Notes under the pieces: generated by a model
Told to the model about the DNA's origin: nothing
Databases searched by the model: none
Seen by the model: the letters and a program-made list of their open reading frames with translations, nothing else
Made by a program: the position numbers and the translations under genes
Part shown: positions 1 through 11,718 of the stretch, one piece after another
Layout: each line of letters begins with the position of its first letter
Numbering within the stretch: position 1 is the first letter of the stretch
NCBI GenBank assembly: GCA_963678675.1
Contig: OY783195.1
Location: forward strand, 18,445,342-18,509,341
DNA: 64,000 bases
Reading direction: 5' to 3'
Source of the DNA: Xiphydria camelus
Lineage: Eukaryota > Arthropoda > Insecta > Hymenoptera > Xiphydriidae

Positions 1-750
1 CTAGGAAAATTTTACTCTTTTATAAATTAAAGTACATAAAATTCTACGTAAAATGAGCCTCACACATTTGAAATTAAGTCAAACAGTATAGACGATATGC
101 ATGTTTGAAAAACAACCATGTCTTAAATTTTTGAAGGAAAAATCATATTTTGGATTTTTAGACTTTATTTCCATTACGTAAAATATATTATATGAAATTA
201 TTCTGTATTTGGAATTTATATCGCAGCGAGTGCTGTATCAGATATACGTAAGCTGCATTCTTCTGCCCCTTCCCTTGCTATTAGCGTATCCCATAAGTTT
301 CTTCCGCGCCACGCTATGAATGACTCTAGCTGGCTATGTTTATATAAACATGCTTAAGAAAGGATTTCTTTCATGTCGCTGAAGAAGCAAATCGCACGTA
401 GAGACCCGGTTCATAATGCCGGTCTCCGTCAATAGGTGTGGAACATACTCTTGATAAGGTCCGTATCCGTCGTTGCTGGGCGGTCGCTGCGGTCTTCATC
501 TTTCAAGTCAAAATTGCTAGCTCTAAATTTCTTAAACCAATTGTGGACGATCCTAATAGTCGTAGCACCACCATCATAAACGGTGCAAATCTCGTCTGCA
601 GTGTCCTTTGCACTATTACTTTTTTTAAAGCAAGGAAGCATAATATATCGTAAATGTTTATGTTGACTATTCATTTTGAACGGTGTAGAGAAAAATTTTT
701 AAAGAGACTTTGTCACCGATGAAATGCTCTGTGAAAGAGCTCTGGGATGA
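1..750. repeat. Left arm of ~750-bp inverted repeat
   Basis: Inverted match to 2642-3389, ending inward at GAGCTCTGGGAT. It contains the minus-strand mariner fragment at 429-674. A few indels and substitutions separate the arms, for example TATAA/TAGTATA near position 90. Confidence 0.85.
429..674 (-). pseudogene. Mariner transposase N-terminal fragment (left arm)
   Basis: The 81 codons match the first, HTH-type DNA-binding module of mariner transposases: H-LRYIMLPCFKKSNSA at the start, then HNWFKKFRA and the RSDRPAT linker that follows the first helix-turn-helix in this family. The frame then ends at a stop after DLIKSMFHTY, and only faint mariner-like code continues outward. The catalytic DDD domain (usual length about 340-350 residues) is absent. 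It is the inverted twin of 2717-2962, with a handful of amino-acid differences. It can at most produce a short DNA-binding peptide; more likely it is a relic. The ATG at 674 is the natural mariner start. Confidence 0.85.
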
Positions 751-1055
751 CTGCAACCGACCCCATAACAGCTTATAGATTATTTGCTTTATTTTTGCAA
801 TATAAAATATAATATATGAAATAAATAGTATAATAGCTGGATATCCTACAGTTGTCATATCGTGTATCAGATCGTATATGCGAACACTGGTACAATATTT
901 GGTGCTGAATCCAGGGATTTAAATATAAAAATTCACATTGTGATGAAAATATGTAATTAAAACATAAAAAATTGAGTTGAAGTACAAAAAGCTTTGATGC
1001 AAGTTTCGATGTGTGGGTAATTGATAACAAATTTAAAGATTATATAAATGCAACG

Positions 1056-2642
1056 TTAGTTCAATTTGCTACGTTTGGAAGTAGAAGCTGACTGAAGCAA
1101 TTGGTCCATTTTAAGGTTCTCGTCATCCAGGAGGTCTTCTAATTCGTCATCATTGTCAGGTAGCACCATTTCATCGTCGTTTAAGTCATCATCAATTTCA
1201 TCTGGTGTATTTGTGCAGGATGCTCCTTTGCAATTAAAGCATATTGGGGAACATTTCATTCCTTGCTTCCTGCAACCACAAGCTTTTCGGCACCCTTTCA
1301 AACATTTGCAGGCAGTGTTATTAAGCAGTTCCTGCGGGGCTTGTTCGGCTGTTGATGGTACTGGAAGCAGCCCATGCTTAGTAACCTTCCAACCCCATTG
1401 AACTGGGTCCATCAAATGACCATTCCACAAATTAATTTGTAGAAAAGCCCTCATTGTGTGCAGTCTAGCAGCTTCTTCAGTTGGAGGAAGAGTAGCTAAG
1501 TTGAAAGTATTCTGTATTAAGGATTTGGTGAACAGTTTAAAGCGTATTTCATTCAGAGAGGAAGATTGAAGAAGTGATCCAGAATACAAAGCCGTAATTA
1601 CTTTTTCGCCGGTAGCACCAATTTCATCTGTAGTCGCGTCACGGTTTTTGAATATCTCGACAGTTCTTTGTACCTCTGCATCTTTGTCGAGAAGTTTTAA
1701 AAACTTCACCTTCCCCTGTCTGAAAATGGCTGATGTTGAATCGCATCCGCTGAACGCGTGAAGAAATAATATACTTTCTTTAACTTTGTTTGTGACATGT
1801 TGAAGTGTGTCGGGGAATAGAAGACGGTCTCTGACTTTCCTTTTCCAGGCTTCATCAAAAACAATGGATCGCTATTTGGAACTAATGCAGTAATAATTAT
1901 TAAAAGATCAATGTCTTCTCCTACTACAATCACACATTCGGAGTGTGTAGCATTTTCTATAGCCCTTCTGACAAAGGTTGTGTCGGCATTCTCTACAGCC
2001 TGTTCGACAGCGATGTTTTCATCTGCAAATTTCTGAATCAACATTGAGATGATTCGTTTTTTGTTCCCTTTATTGGAGAGAAATTTATCTTTTGACATTG
2101 TCAATAACATTGTTTCATCAAATTCCACGTTCGCTGCAATAAACTTGTTCCTTCTAAGGCGTTTTGCAGATTTTGTGCTCTTCCCTGTAGGGTCGTCTGG
2201 ATAGCCATTAAATACTATGATTGATCGCACCCCAAAGTATTTTTTGACATAATCTACGTATTTGTTGAGGATTGAAGAGAATCTTTCTCTTAATTCCCAC
2301 AGTACTCGGTGAAGTAGGAATCCACCGTCAATCAAATAGAGAGCACTTCCGATATTTGACGAAGTTTCAACTGGATCAAATAAATCATAAAAAATAGATT
2401 TACGTGACTACCTCATCATTCCTCGTTCATCAAATAAAGATGGTGGATATGGAGCCAATTCATATGTGAAGTACTTTCTGAGTTCGTATTCTGTTTTTTT
2501 ATGAAATGAGATTCTCCTGAAAATGGTATATAAATCTATTGGCACTACTTCGTCATGCAACTTTACACTGCTGGTGAAGCCTCGCATTGGTAACACTCTT
2601 TTCTTTCTGGAGAACTTCACTTGACCAAAATTGCTTCTAATA
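1056..2642 (-). pseudogene. PIN/FEN-like nuclease family protein with Cys-rich tail, broken
   Basis: Three minus-strand segments (2620-2408, 2407-1706, 1709-1056) form one ancestral reading frame. A TAG at 2408-2410 interrupts it in frame, and a frameshift near 1750-1790 moves the code into the frame that carries the motif HAFSGCDS, then joins KFLKLLDKD. The middle part has a PIN/5'-nuclease look: acidic residues in FNGYPDD and GEDIDLLI. The C-terminal part ends in a cysteine cluster (CKC, CRKACGC, CSPICFNC) resembling a zinc-binding knot, then an acidic tail. I recall this arrangement from a multicopy uncharacterised invertebrate protein family; function is unknown. The family's N-terminal half is missing: homology stops at the junction with the mariner arm near 2642. 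A fragment of that missing half occurs at 51706-52113. Confidence 0.75.
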
Positions 2643-3389
2643 ATCCCAGAGCTCTTTCACAGTGCATTTCATCGGTGATAAAGTCTCTTTAAAAATTTTT
2701 CTCTACACCGTTCAAAATGGATAGTCAACATAAACATTTACGACATATTATGCTTCCTTGCTTTAAAAAAAGTAATAGTGCAAAGGACACTGTAGACGAC
2801 ATTTGCACCGTTTACGGGGGTGGTACTACGACTATTAGGATCGTCCACAATTGGTTTAAGAAATTTAGAGCTGGCAGTTTTGACTTGAAAGATGAAGACC
2901 GCAGCGGCCGCCCAGCAACGACGGATACGGACCTTATCAAGAGTATGTTCCACACCTATTGACGGAGACCGGCCTTATGAACCGTGTCTCTACGTGCGAT
3001 TTGCTTCTTCAGCGACATGAAAGAAATCCTTTCTTAAGCATGTTTATATAAACATAGCCTGCTAGAGTCATTCATAGCGTGGCGCGGAAGAAACTTATGG
3101 GATACGCTAATAGCAAGGGAGGGGGCAGAAGAATGCAGCTTACGTATATCTGATACAGCACTCGCTGTGATTAAATTCCAAATACAGAATAATGTCATGT
3201 AATATATTTTACGTAATGGAAATAAGGTCTAAAAATCCAAAACATGATTTTTCCTTCAAAAATTTAAGAAATGGTTGTTTTTCAAACATGCATATCGTCT
3301 ATACTACTTGACTTAATTTCAAATATGTGCGGCTCATTTTACGTAGAATTTTATGTACTTTAATTTATAAAAGAGTAAAATTTTCTTAG
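2642..3389. repeat. Right arm of ~750-bp inverted repeat
   Basis: Inverted match to 1-750. Ends outward at AAAATTTTCTTAG, 3389. Contains the plus-strand mariner fragment at 2717-2962. Confidence 0.85.
2717..2962 (+). pseudogene. Mariner transposase N-terminal fragment (right arm)
   Basis: Twin of 429-674 reading the opposite way, outward from the centre. It has the better preserved motifs HLRHIMLPCFKKSNSA, HNWFKKFRAG and RSGRPAT, which are classic for the first HTH of mariner transposases. The ATG lies 17 bases after CTCTACACCG. The frame stops after DLIKSMFHTY; about 150 bases of degenerate mariner-like code follow in shifting frames. No catalytic domain is present. Confidence 0.85.
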
Positions 3390-4786
3390 AAATGCATCAT
3401 TTAGGAGTTATTAGTGAAAAACTGAAAATTGTAGAAAAATTTCGAAGTTTTTGGGACACTCCTCATACAGCACAAGCAGAAAATTGGTGCAAACTTTAAA
3501 AAACTCTTTACATGCAAATGAAAAGATTAAAACTATTTCCAGCTTTCCGAGAATTATTTCGCCTACAACAATGTTGCCTGGCCTACTTCACGTACGTAGA
3601 AATCGGCACGGCGCGAATGAATTAAAGCTAACTCGATCCGACGTGTGTGTATAACGGCGAGTTTAAGAGAGAAAGAGGGCAGCCGCTCTACCCCGCGCTT
3701 TCCTCACCAACTCGTCCCTGACATAGTCGAATTGGATTCCCGACAATCAAATTGGAGACGATGTATGATCCGATAAAACACGAGTAGAGCGAATCCGGAC
3801 CCGCTATTGAAGATGAGGGTTGAGGTTGCAACGCTCGACGTTCTATATAGGTATGCGTATTACGTGGGAAATTCGAGTAGCCTACGTTCTACCGCCAGAA
3901 AATGTTGTGAACGATATTTTTTGCATTTAATATCCCTGAGTGAGTTCAATAAGTTTACCTTAGTATTTCACATTGATTGCAACACTTGAGAAATGTAATA
4001 CTTACACATTGATCGATTTATTGAAAATATTTACGTACTGATAAATGGACGAATAGAAATTCAAATTTTTTACCTTTAGCTCCAACTTTATAACTTTTAT
4101 TTGAGACTCTCTTATGTAATGTTATTTAAAAATAATGGCAATATAGAATACCTCAACATATTTATTTTTCAAACGCTAGTTGGCGAAAGATAAAATTTTA
4201 AGATAAAAGTTGTATGACAGTCTTCTAGCAAATCTTCATTTTCAGAACGTTTGTATTCAAAGATTCAGGACGATATACCTATTACAGAAAAAAACGATGT
4301 TTTCTATCGTTTCTACCGGGTGTTCGCGCTCAAACTCCGAGACTGGGTATAGCTTATTTCAAACGTACTGTATACGGTGGACTAATAGCTGGGATAGCCT
4401 GCCCTCCCGTCATTATGGATATCTATTAACCCTTCGTTGCTCGCTATATAAGCGCGGAGCCGCCGTTTTTAGATTTTAAGTGATTTTGTATAATTTTTAC
4501 TATTAGAAAAATTGGAAAAAAATATAAATACTTTCTTTAAACATTTCTGAAATGGCCTGTGACTATAATTTTTCAAAAAATACACTTGCGCAACTAAAAA
4601 AAAATGATAATTGGCCGAGCGAACGGAAAAGCAGCGCCGAGCCGCCCAGTGCGAGTAGCTCTCCGACAAACGCTCGAGATATAGTGTTGCCACGACGCAC
4701 TTACATTCGTCTCTCGTTCAGTGCAAAGTATGTGAAAGTAGCCGGTAATGTGGCAACAGCGTGCTATGTTTAGTACGGCGGCTCAG
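3390..4786. other. No recognisable gene
   Basis: Moderately AT-rich sequence with short open frames only. The stretch near 4330-4400 (CTCCGAGACTGGGTATAGCT) has an inverted, diverged counterpart at about 7235-7290, so it may be part of another old repeat. Nothing else is supportable. Confidence 0.4.
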
Positions 4787-5023
4787 CCCGAGTCGAAGAT
4801 TTTGACCTGTTCCACATTCTGAATAGACCTGCTTTAAGGTCTGTTTAGACCTGGGTAGACCTGGTAAAGTCTTAGAACACCTGTAAAGGGATTTTCCTCT
4901 AAAATTCATAGATAATCAATTGAACATTCTGAACGGAAAATTATTTCTAGGTAGCCTTGAATTGAAAGGAAAGGGAGGGGCAATGTATTAGCAATTTTAT
5001 TAATTCCTCTCTCTATAATGTTG

Positions 5024-5024
5024 A

Positions 5025-5059
<35 letters not shown>

Positions 5060-5064
5060 AAATA
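5024..5064. repeat. (AAAT)n microsatellite
   Basis: Uninterrupted run of about ten AAAT units inside the 4787-7033 element. A similar AAAT run sits at about 17565-17600. Confidence 0.95.
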
Positions 5065-5589
5065 TACACATTTTTGTGAATGAATAAAATATAGATAAAT
5101 AAAATTTAAATTTAATTTTCTTCATTGAAAGGAATTATTATAGCGGGAAAGGGAAGGAGTGAGGATATGATGTTCCTATTTTCTCAACTCATTTCCCTAT
5201 ATTTCAACGAAAAGAATATAATAAAAATCTGACTTAAAATTTACTATCATTTTCATAAATTAAGTTATTTAATATATTTAGTGGTTTTCAAATAATAATT
5301 AATTAATAGGGAACTTGCCTGTGTCAGATTTTTAAATACTTTTGGTATTTATCTACTCTTTAAACTTTATAAGGTTTGTTATAACAATAGGTATTTGTAA
5401 AAAAGAAAATGATCAGTTATCTTATTTAAATATTTTGTGATAGTTTGTATTTAATTAAAGTTTGACATGTGGCGACCCGTCATGCTTTGGAGGCCTGACG
5501 CCAGATAGCGCCGACCCTCTCGGCCCTCGGCTCGCGGCTCCTAGCCCCCGGCTGTCGGCTCTCGGTAGTAAAACGGCGGTAAATCTATA

Positions 5590-6222
5590 CAGGGTGGACC
5601 AGGTTAAACGTCATTTTTTTTATATATGATAGAACAATAAAAAAAAGTACTTTCATAAGAACATTTTTTTTAAAATGTTTCCTAACAAAGATACAGGGTG
5701 TCAAAGTTTCGAAAAAAATGGTTTTCTCATCATAACTTCTAAACTACTTGATCGATTTCCATGAAATTTCGCACACAGGCTAATGTAGAACAGCTCTAAG
5801 CAATAATTAAATAATTTTTTTAAATTCTCCAGTGTCGTAGATACTGGGGGCCGGTACCCCTCTTTCCCCCTCCCAATCTTCGGCGCCACTGGATATTTTG
5901 CAAAAAAATTTAATTATTAGATTCCCCGTTTAATTTAGAGAAAAAAATCACCCTTGCAAATTTTAGATTTACGGCTTCGTTTTTGAGATATTTATTTTAA
6001 TTTATAGGGTTGCGAGCAGGCCAAAGCTAGGTTGAACTCCATTAATTGTGATATGTGATAGAGCAACAAAAAAAAAATAGATTCTCATGAGAAAATTTTT
6101 TTCAAAAATGTTTCCTGACAAAGATATGGGGTGTCAAATTTTCGAAAAAAAAATGGTTTTCTCATCATAACTTCTAAGCCACTGGATCGATTTCCATGAA
6201 ATTTCGAACACAGGCTAATGTC
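5590..6222. mobile_element. Partial copy of the TACAGGGTGGACC foldback family
   Basis: Starts TA-CAGGGTGGACCAGGTTAA and follows the left arm of the element at 41907-44101 through GTCGTAGATACTGG and the GAGCAGGCCAAAGC block, which here leads straight into a second, shorter version of the same arm at about 6020-6222. No right terminus is present, so the copy is truncated near 6222. Short minus-strand open frames here are not genes. Confidence 0.8.
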
Positions 6223-7033
6223 GCGGAAATTTTCCGATAAATCCAAAAAACACCGTTGAATACATGATACTGAGTAAATGAAAGATGCGCAACAAAAGAT
6301 CGCAATAGACCGGGGACTCACTATTTCACTCGCACCCGCTTGTATATATATAGTGCCTCGCGCTCGCACCTATACTAGCCTACGGCAGACTTTCAATGTG
6401 TCTGGCAAGATGTAGGAACCATCGAAACTGTCTGGCTACTGAGGAAACATCTTTTGATAGTTCCCCAAATAACATATATAAAATTTAGCTTTTATACTAT
6501 GACGAAAGTTTAATTACAATTTATTATAGTTTAAGGGTGTCTGGCAGAGGGTTGGAACCATACTAAGTGTCTGGCAATGGACAACGTGATTTCTAATATT
6601 ATTCCGAATAAAATATATAAAAACTGAGCTTTATACTTTAACGAAAGTAAGGTCCATTTTTTTTACACCTTTGCCACCTGTTACCTGCCAAAGCCACCAT
6701 GATCCAAACTTCATATTCGGGGATCGTTCTTACCTCTATTAGGGACATACACTGAGAAACTTTCAGCCTTTATAAAATAACGAAGGTCTGGCTGTCGCTG
6801 GCTCTTGCTCTATATTCTAAGACTCTACCAGGTCTACCCAGGTCTAAACAGACCTTAAAGCAGGTCTATTCAGACTGGAACAGGTCAAAATCTTCGACTC
6901 GGGTGCTTTCATCTAAAATTAAGACCTGATTTACGGTACGTTTTTGCGTATTCCGACCAAATCCAGGTCTCAATTTAGAACTGGCTTTGTTCTGACTTTT
7001 AGTTCATATTCAGACTTTATTTTTCGACTCAGG

Positions 7034-9573
7034 AATACGTATCCGCCGCGAAGTTAGCGAGTCACTTCAGGAAGGTAGACGAATTAATTTTGGATACTCT
7101 TAAAGGTAAGAACATCTATTTCCACGTCACCCTGGAGATAGAGTCTTGTAAACGCGTACCTCCAATTGATAGATGACCGTAATATCGCCAGAAGAGTCTA
7201 TAGACCATAGCATATAGGTTATAACCAAGTCATTGGTCCGGAACATTTGAAATAAGCTCCACTCAGTCTCGGAGCCTAGGCATGAATGGTCTGTATATAA
7301 AAGTGAGACGAGCGAAGCGCAACCATTCTTACTTTTTAAGGTTTTACAATAAACGTACTCATTTTTCTCACGCGAAATGAACAATACCCTGAACTCGTCG
7401 AAGCACGATAATAATTTAAGAATTTTATGTAACTGGAAATGCATGTGCCGATACACGTAGACACTTTCTCGGCATTCCTATAGATGCTCCCTTAAATTTC
7501 ATCGGTGGTCGTTCACAATGCGGCTCACAAATACCTTTGCCTTGGACCGTTCGACTATACGCATATCATTCGAGCTACGCTTTTATCGATTCGAAGGGGC
7601 AGTGAAATCGCGATTCTTAATCTCGGTGAGAGCAGGTAGTTCGGTAATGGCCGCGCATCGCCGTTCGATGGAGACGATAAAAAGATTATCGATCGTTCTT
7701 CGAGATGTATCTGCGTGAAGGGGAGAAGAAGAGAAGAGAAAGGGGCAATTAATATTCACTAAAGTACGAAGTCGCGAAGGAAATTTCGCTTCTTATCGGT
7801 TTACTATGATCGGGGTCGTAACATTTTTAAGCGCAACTCCTTTCATTCTTCCTTCCTTCTTATCCGATAGGGTAATAAACCCTTCGCTGCTTGGCAAGTA
7901 GTACTTTCATATAAACGGAAACCCCGTGCTTCTACGTTATGCCGCTGCAAGAAGTAAATTCTGCTGAATTTTCCGGTTCCACAGCGAGAGAAGAGTGTTC
8001 TTTACAGCTCTCCTACTCTCAACCCTCGCTACCCCCCCCCCCCCCTCTCTCTCTCTCTTTCTCGCACCCTTTAGCCTTTAGAACAAATACTTAATCCGAA
8101 TAGCGGACATTTGCCTAAGTAAGTGCCCGCCATTCAAAGCAGCCCCGTTTTACGTTCACTGCTGCAATCTCTTCCCACTTCGTTGCCGCTCTCCCCACCT
8201 TTCTCTCCGCCATCAAACTATTTTTTATTCTCCCGTTCGAGGCGAGTTGAACGTCACCCGGCTGCGAAATTTTCGATAAAATCTTCGATCATATGAATAT
8301 CGTAATGCTTGACTGTCACGCGCCAAGTGGGGGAAATCAAGATGCAATGGAGTCTTGATCTTAGGGCATAACGGTTTCCTCGTTTAGCGTTCAATATTAC
8401 TAAGAAGATTCACTTCGTCTGCGGCAATAAATCGACCCTGTATACTTTTTCAATTTTATTTGAAACCTATACGTTAGCATCACCCAGGATTTACATATGC
8501 GGCGACTATCGAATTTTATTATAGGTGATATTGCTGAAATCGAGGATTATTGTTCGAGAATCTGGATACAAATTAATTTTCCTCTGAGGAAAAAAGTGGG
8601 ACACATACTTGCACCTCGAAAAAAAGCATAATATACTCTCTTTAAACTTAGCGCGCTTAGTATGCTCCGCGCGCGTTCCTATGACATCTGCTAGATGTCG
8701 CGACATATAAAAGGATGACAGGAGAGAAACGTATTATTGAGAGCACGTGCTAGAATAAAAGCAACATAAGGATAATTAATCGTTATAACTAATATAAGTG
8801 ATTAAAATAGAGTTGTGAAAGAGAGACGAATAAATGACCTTAATTGTTGTTTCTCTTAATTATAGAGAAACTAATTTGGTTCATTATATATATAGGTACG
8901 AATATTCCCGACTATTCGCAAAAGTCAAAGCTTATCCCAACTCGTTTAGTAAATCGGACAAATATCTTTCTTCAGTTTCTCCCGTCCATTTCTAGTATCT
9001 ACCGAAGATTGATGATAATGACATGTCAGAAGACATACTTGCGCTCCCCCTCGATTAGTATTCTCATCTGCACACAGCCATGCTCCTTCCCCCTTTCGCC
9101 TCGCAGCCCTCACAACGTTGTGCAAGATACCATGCGTAAATTTATAGTTGAAAATTAAACCGAACCCCCACGGCTTCCTCGCTAAACACCACCGAACTTG
9201 TTATAATGGGTCCAGCGTTAGCAATTATTCCAGTCCTGCGGCTATGCGATCCCAATTCTCCTCGCGACCTCGTACTTGCCAGCGCGTGAATTCGAGCCGC
9301 GAACAAACGGATTAGAGACTATAACGACATCCAAACAATTGTTACGCAGCGAAAGTAGGATGAGAATGTGAAATAAGTATTAGCGAGACAGGTACGGATC
9401 GACCCCTAATAATGACGCCACTTATTGGAGTGTGTACGTTTCCCTTGAGCAGAAAAGCGAAATGTAAACAAACTCAAGCGCGTGTTCGCTACGCTTAAAT
9501 GAAAAATAATTATAATAATATCATGGGTGGCCGTTTTTGAAACATTTAGGGTCATCTAATGTGTGGGATCCAA
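7034..9573. other. No recognisable gene; C/CT tract
   Basis: About 2.5 kb without coding or inverted-repeat structure that I can support. A poly-C run followed by CT repeats lies at 8032-8060. A block with TATAAAAGG near 8705 followed by AATAAA-like sequence resembles a promoter or LTR but has no second copy here. Confidence 0.4.
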
Positions 9574-10574
9574 CAGGGTGAGCCAAATGTATGGCAACGG
9601 TGGAATAACTTTCGAGGGAGACATTTTGAAGAAAAATGTTTCAAACAAAACATTTAGGATTTTTCCCTGGCCATCCAATGGTGACCTTGAATCTGACCAT
9701 GAACTCGACCTTGAAGGTCATTCCAAGGTCAAGGTCGCTTTTTTAAATGGGAACCCCTATTTTTTATGGCGGATTTGGAAGGAGCGGAAAATTTTACGTC
9801 CGAATATGACCTTTGACCTTGACCTTGGATTCAAGGTAAAGGTCAACGATCAAATAGGAAAGTTTTAGGTTTTTTCCCTGGCCATCTAATGGTAACCATG
9901 AATCTGACCTTGACCTCGACCTTGAAGTTCATTCCAAGTTCAAGGTATCTTTTTTAAATGGCAACCTACATTTTTTATGGTGTTAGCAACCGGCCACTTA
10001 AGGCAAGGTGACATGAGCACAAAATTTTGGATAAATCGGTGGATATTCCAAAATTTTGCCACTATCTTGGATCCGTCATCTTGTATTGAAGTATTTTCAA
10101 AATCTATATTCAGAATCGTAATCAGCAACCCAAAAAAACCCCCGTACCAAATTTCAGATAAATCGGTGGATAAAAAATGTAGGTTGCCATTTAAAAAAGA
10201 TACCTTGAACTTGGAATGAACTTCAAGGTCGAGGCCAAGGTCAGATTCATGATTACCATTAGATGGCTAGGGAAAAAACCTAAAACTTTCCTATTTGATC
10301 GTTGACCTTTACCTTGAATCCAAGGTCAAGGTCAAAGGTCATATTCGGACGTAAAATTTTTCGCTCCTTCCAAATCCGCCATAAAAAATAGGGGTTCCCA
10401 TTTAAAAAAGCGACCTTGACCTTGGAATGACCTTCAAGGTCGAGTTCATGGTCAGATTCAAGGTCACCATTGGATGGCCAGGGAAAAATCCTAAATGTTT
10501 TGTTTGAAACATTTTTCTTCAAAATGTCTCCCTCGAAAGTTATTCCACCGTTTCCATACATTTGGCTCACCCTG
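9574..10574. mobile_element. 1-kb foldback element rich in AGGTCA motifs
   Basis: CAGGGTGAGCCAAATGTATG at 9574 recurs inverted at the right end (CATTTGGCTCACCCTG, 10574). The arms are about 300 bp or more and nearly identical. They are packed with AGGTCA half-sites, often as CCAAGGTCA or TCAAGGTCA. The open frames at 9563-9868 and 10280-10570 are the same arm read from both sides, not a gene. Confidence 0.85.
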
Positions 10575-10925
10575 TGTATGCAATAAGTTCATTTTCCCGA
10601 TCGAAATATAATTTATGTGCACGAGAAGTATTTTTCATTTCTAAATTTAATAACTACATGGAAAATATTAAAAACTCAACGAAAATATGTAAATTTTCAA
10701 AATGGCATAACTTGATAACTTGGATACTTTAAAAACATTATACCTAAACATAAACTGAATAAACCTTATACATAAACTATATAAACGTTATGAAGTTTAT
10801 TGGAAAAATGTTATCTTACAGCGAAAACTTAATAATTCGAGATTCAAAGGATTACGCTGTCCGAGTCATTTCTCCGGTGTAGGCGATGAAGGGAACGAAT
10901 AAAATAAGTACGAGTAAGTATTATA

Positions 10926-11718
10926 CAGAATGTTCCCCTCTATACACGCCAGCGTAGCACATTGCATATCGGTTGGCGCTATCGGATCCAACATGGTTCC
11001 CTAAAATTCGGTGACAATACCGACAACCCAGACACGAACCAAATAATCCAGACACGAACCACATAGACGTTTCAGTCCGAAAAACATAAGTCATCTCAAT
11101 AGTGGTGAATGTGACAGACGCTCTGACAGATAGTTTGTGTGTGTGATAATTGTATGGATCTTTTTCGAATAATCAAGATAGTGAACGGAAGCAGCGCTAT
11201 TTTCCTCTGATTGCTTGTGCATAAAGAGCAGGAGAGGAGACATCAGTATCTCAGAAGAAGTGCCATCAGATAAGTTACTTCCTAACTGACTGTCTTTACC
11301 TCATTTTGATAACTACAAAGATATTTGTCCTTCATACGTGATCAAAATGAGGTTAAGACGATCAGTTAGGAAGTAACTTATCTGATGGCACTTCTTCTGA
11401 GATACTGATGTCTCATTTCCTGCTCTTTATGCACAAGCAACCAGAGAAAAATGGCACTGCTTCCGTTCATTATCTCGATTATTCAAAAAAAAATCCAAAC
11501 GATTATCAAGCTATCTGTCAGAGCGTCTGTTACATTCACCACTATTGAGATGACCGATGTTTTTCGGACTGAAACGTCTATTTTGTTCGTGTCTGGACTA
11601 TTTGGTTCGTGTCTGGGCTGTCGGTATTGTCACCGAATTTTAGGGAATCACCTTCGATTCGATAGCGCCAACCGATATGCAATGTGCTACGCTGGCGTTT
11701 ATAGAGGGGAACAGTCTG
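10926..11718. mobile_element. Foldback MITE, 793 bp, TA target duplication
   Basis: CAGAATGTTCCCCTCTATA at the left and its inverted partner ending GGGGAACAGTCTG at the right, both flanked by TA. The arms run about 390 bp to a centre near 11330, where AAAGATATTTGTCCTTCAT lies. A diverged half copy sits at about 53600-53800. The frame 11451-11774 is arm sequence, not a gene. Confidence 0.85.

Larger units (their letters stand above)
1..3389. mobile_element. Composite element: mariner-derived inverted arms around a PIN-like gene
   Basis: The sequence at 1-750 reappears inverted at about 2642-3389; the outer ends read CTAGGAAAATTTTACTC and, on the other strand, CTAAGAAAATTTTACTC. Each arm contains the helix-turn-helix half of a mariner transposase reading outward, and the unique centre holds a broken nuclease-like gene on the minus strand. 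The left end coincides with the window edge, so the arm may extend further and no target duplication can be checked. The arms are diverged by scattered substitutions, so the structure is not brand new. Whether it moved as a unit or arose by inverted duplication at one place cannot be told from one copy. Confidence 0.75.
4787..7033. mobile_element. Inverted-repeat element with AGGTCT subterminal motifs
   Basis: The left end at 4787-4880 (CCCGAGTCGAAGATTTTGAC, then AGACCTGCTTTAAGGTCTG) recurs inverted at about 6815-6903. Outside the right arm, 6904-7033 adds more AGGTCT/AGACCT copies and a second terminus-like block (TTTTTCGACTCAGG), so the true right end is uncertain. No transposase is seen inside. 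The interior holds a partial copy of the foldback family found at 41907-44101. Confidence 0.6.

Noticed and set aside
8640..8850. TATAAAAGG block followed by AATAAA, looking like a promoter or LTR
   Set aside because: No second copy, no target duplication and no gene body on either side.
9563..10570. Two similar ~100-residue open frames on opposite strands
   Set aside because: They read the two arms of one inverted repeat; composition follows AGGTCA repeats, no protein motif.
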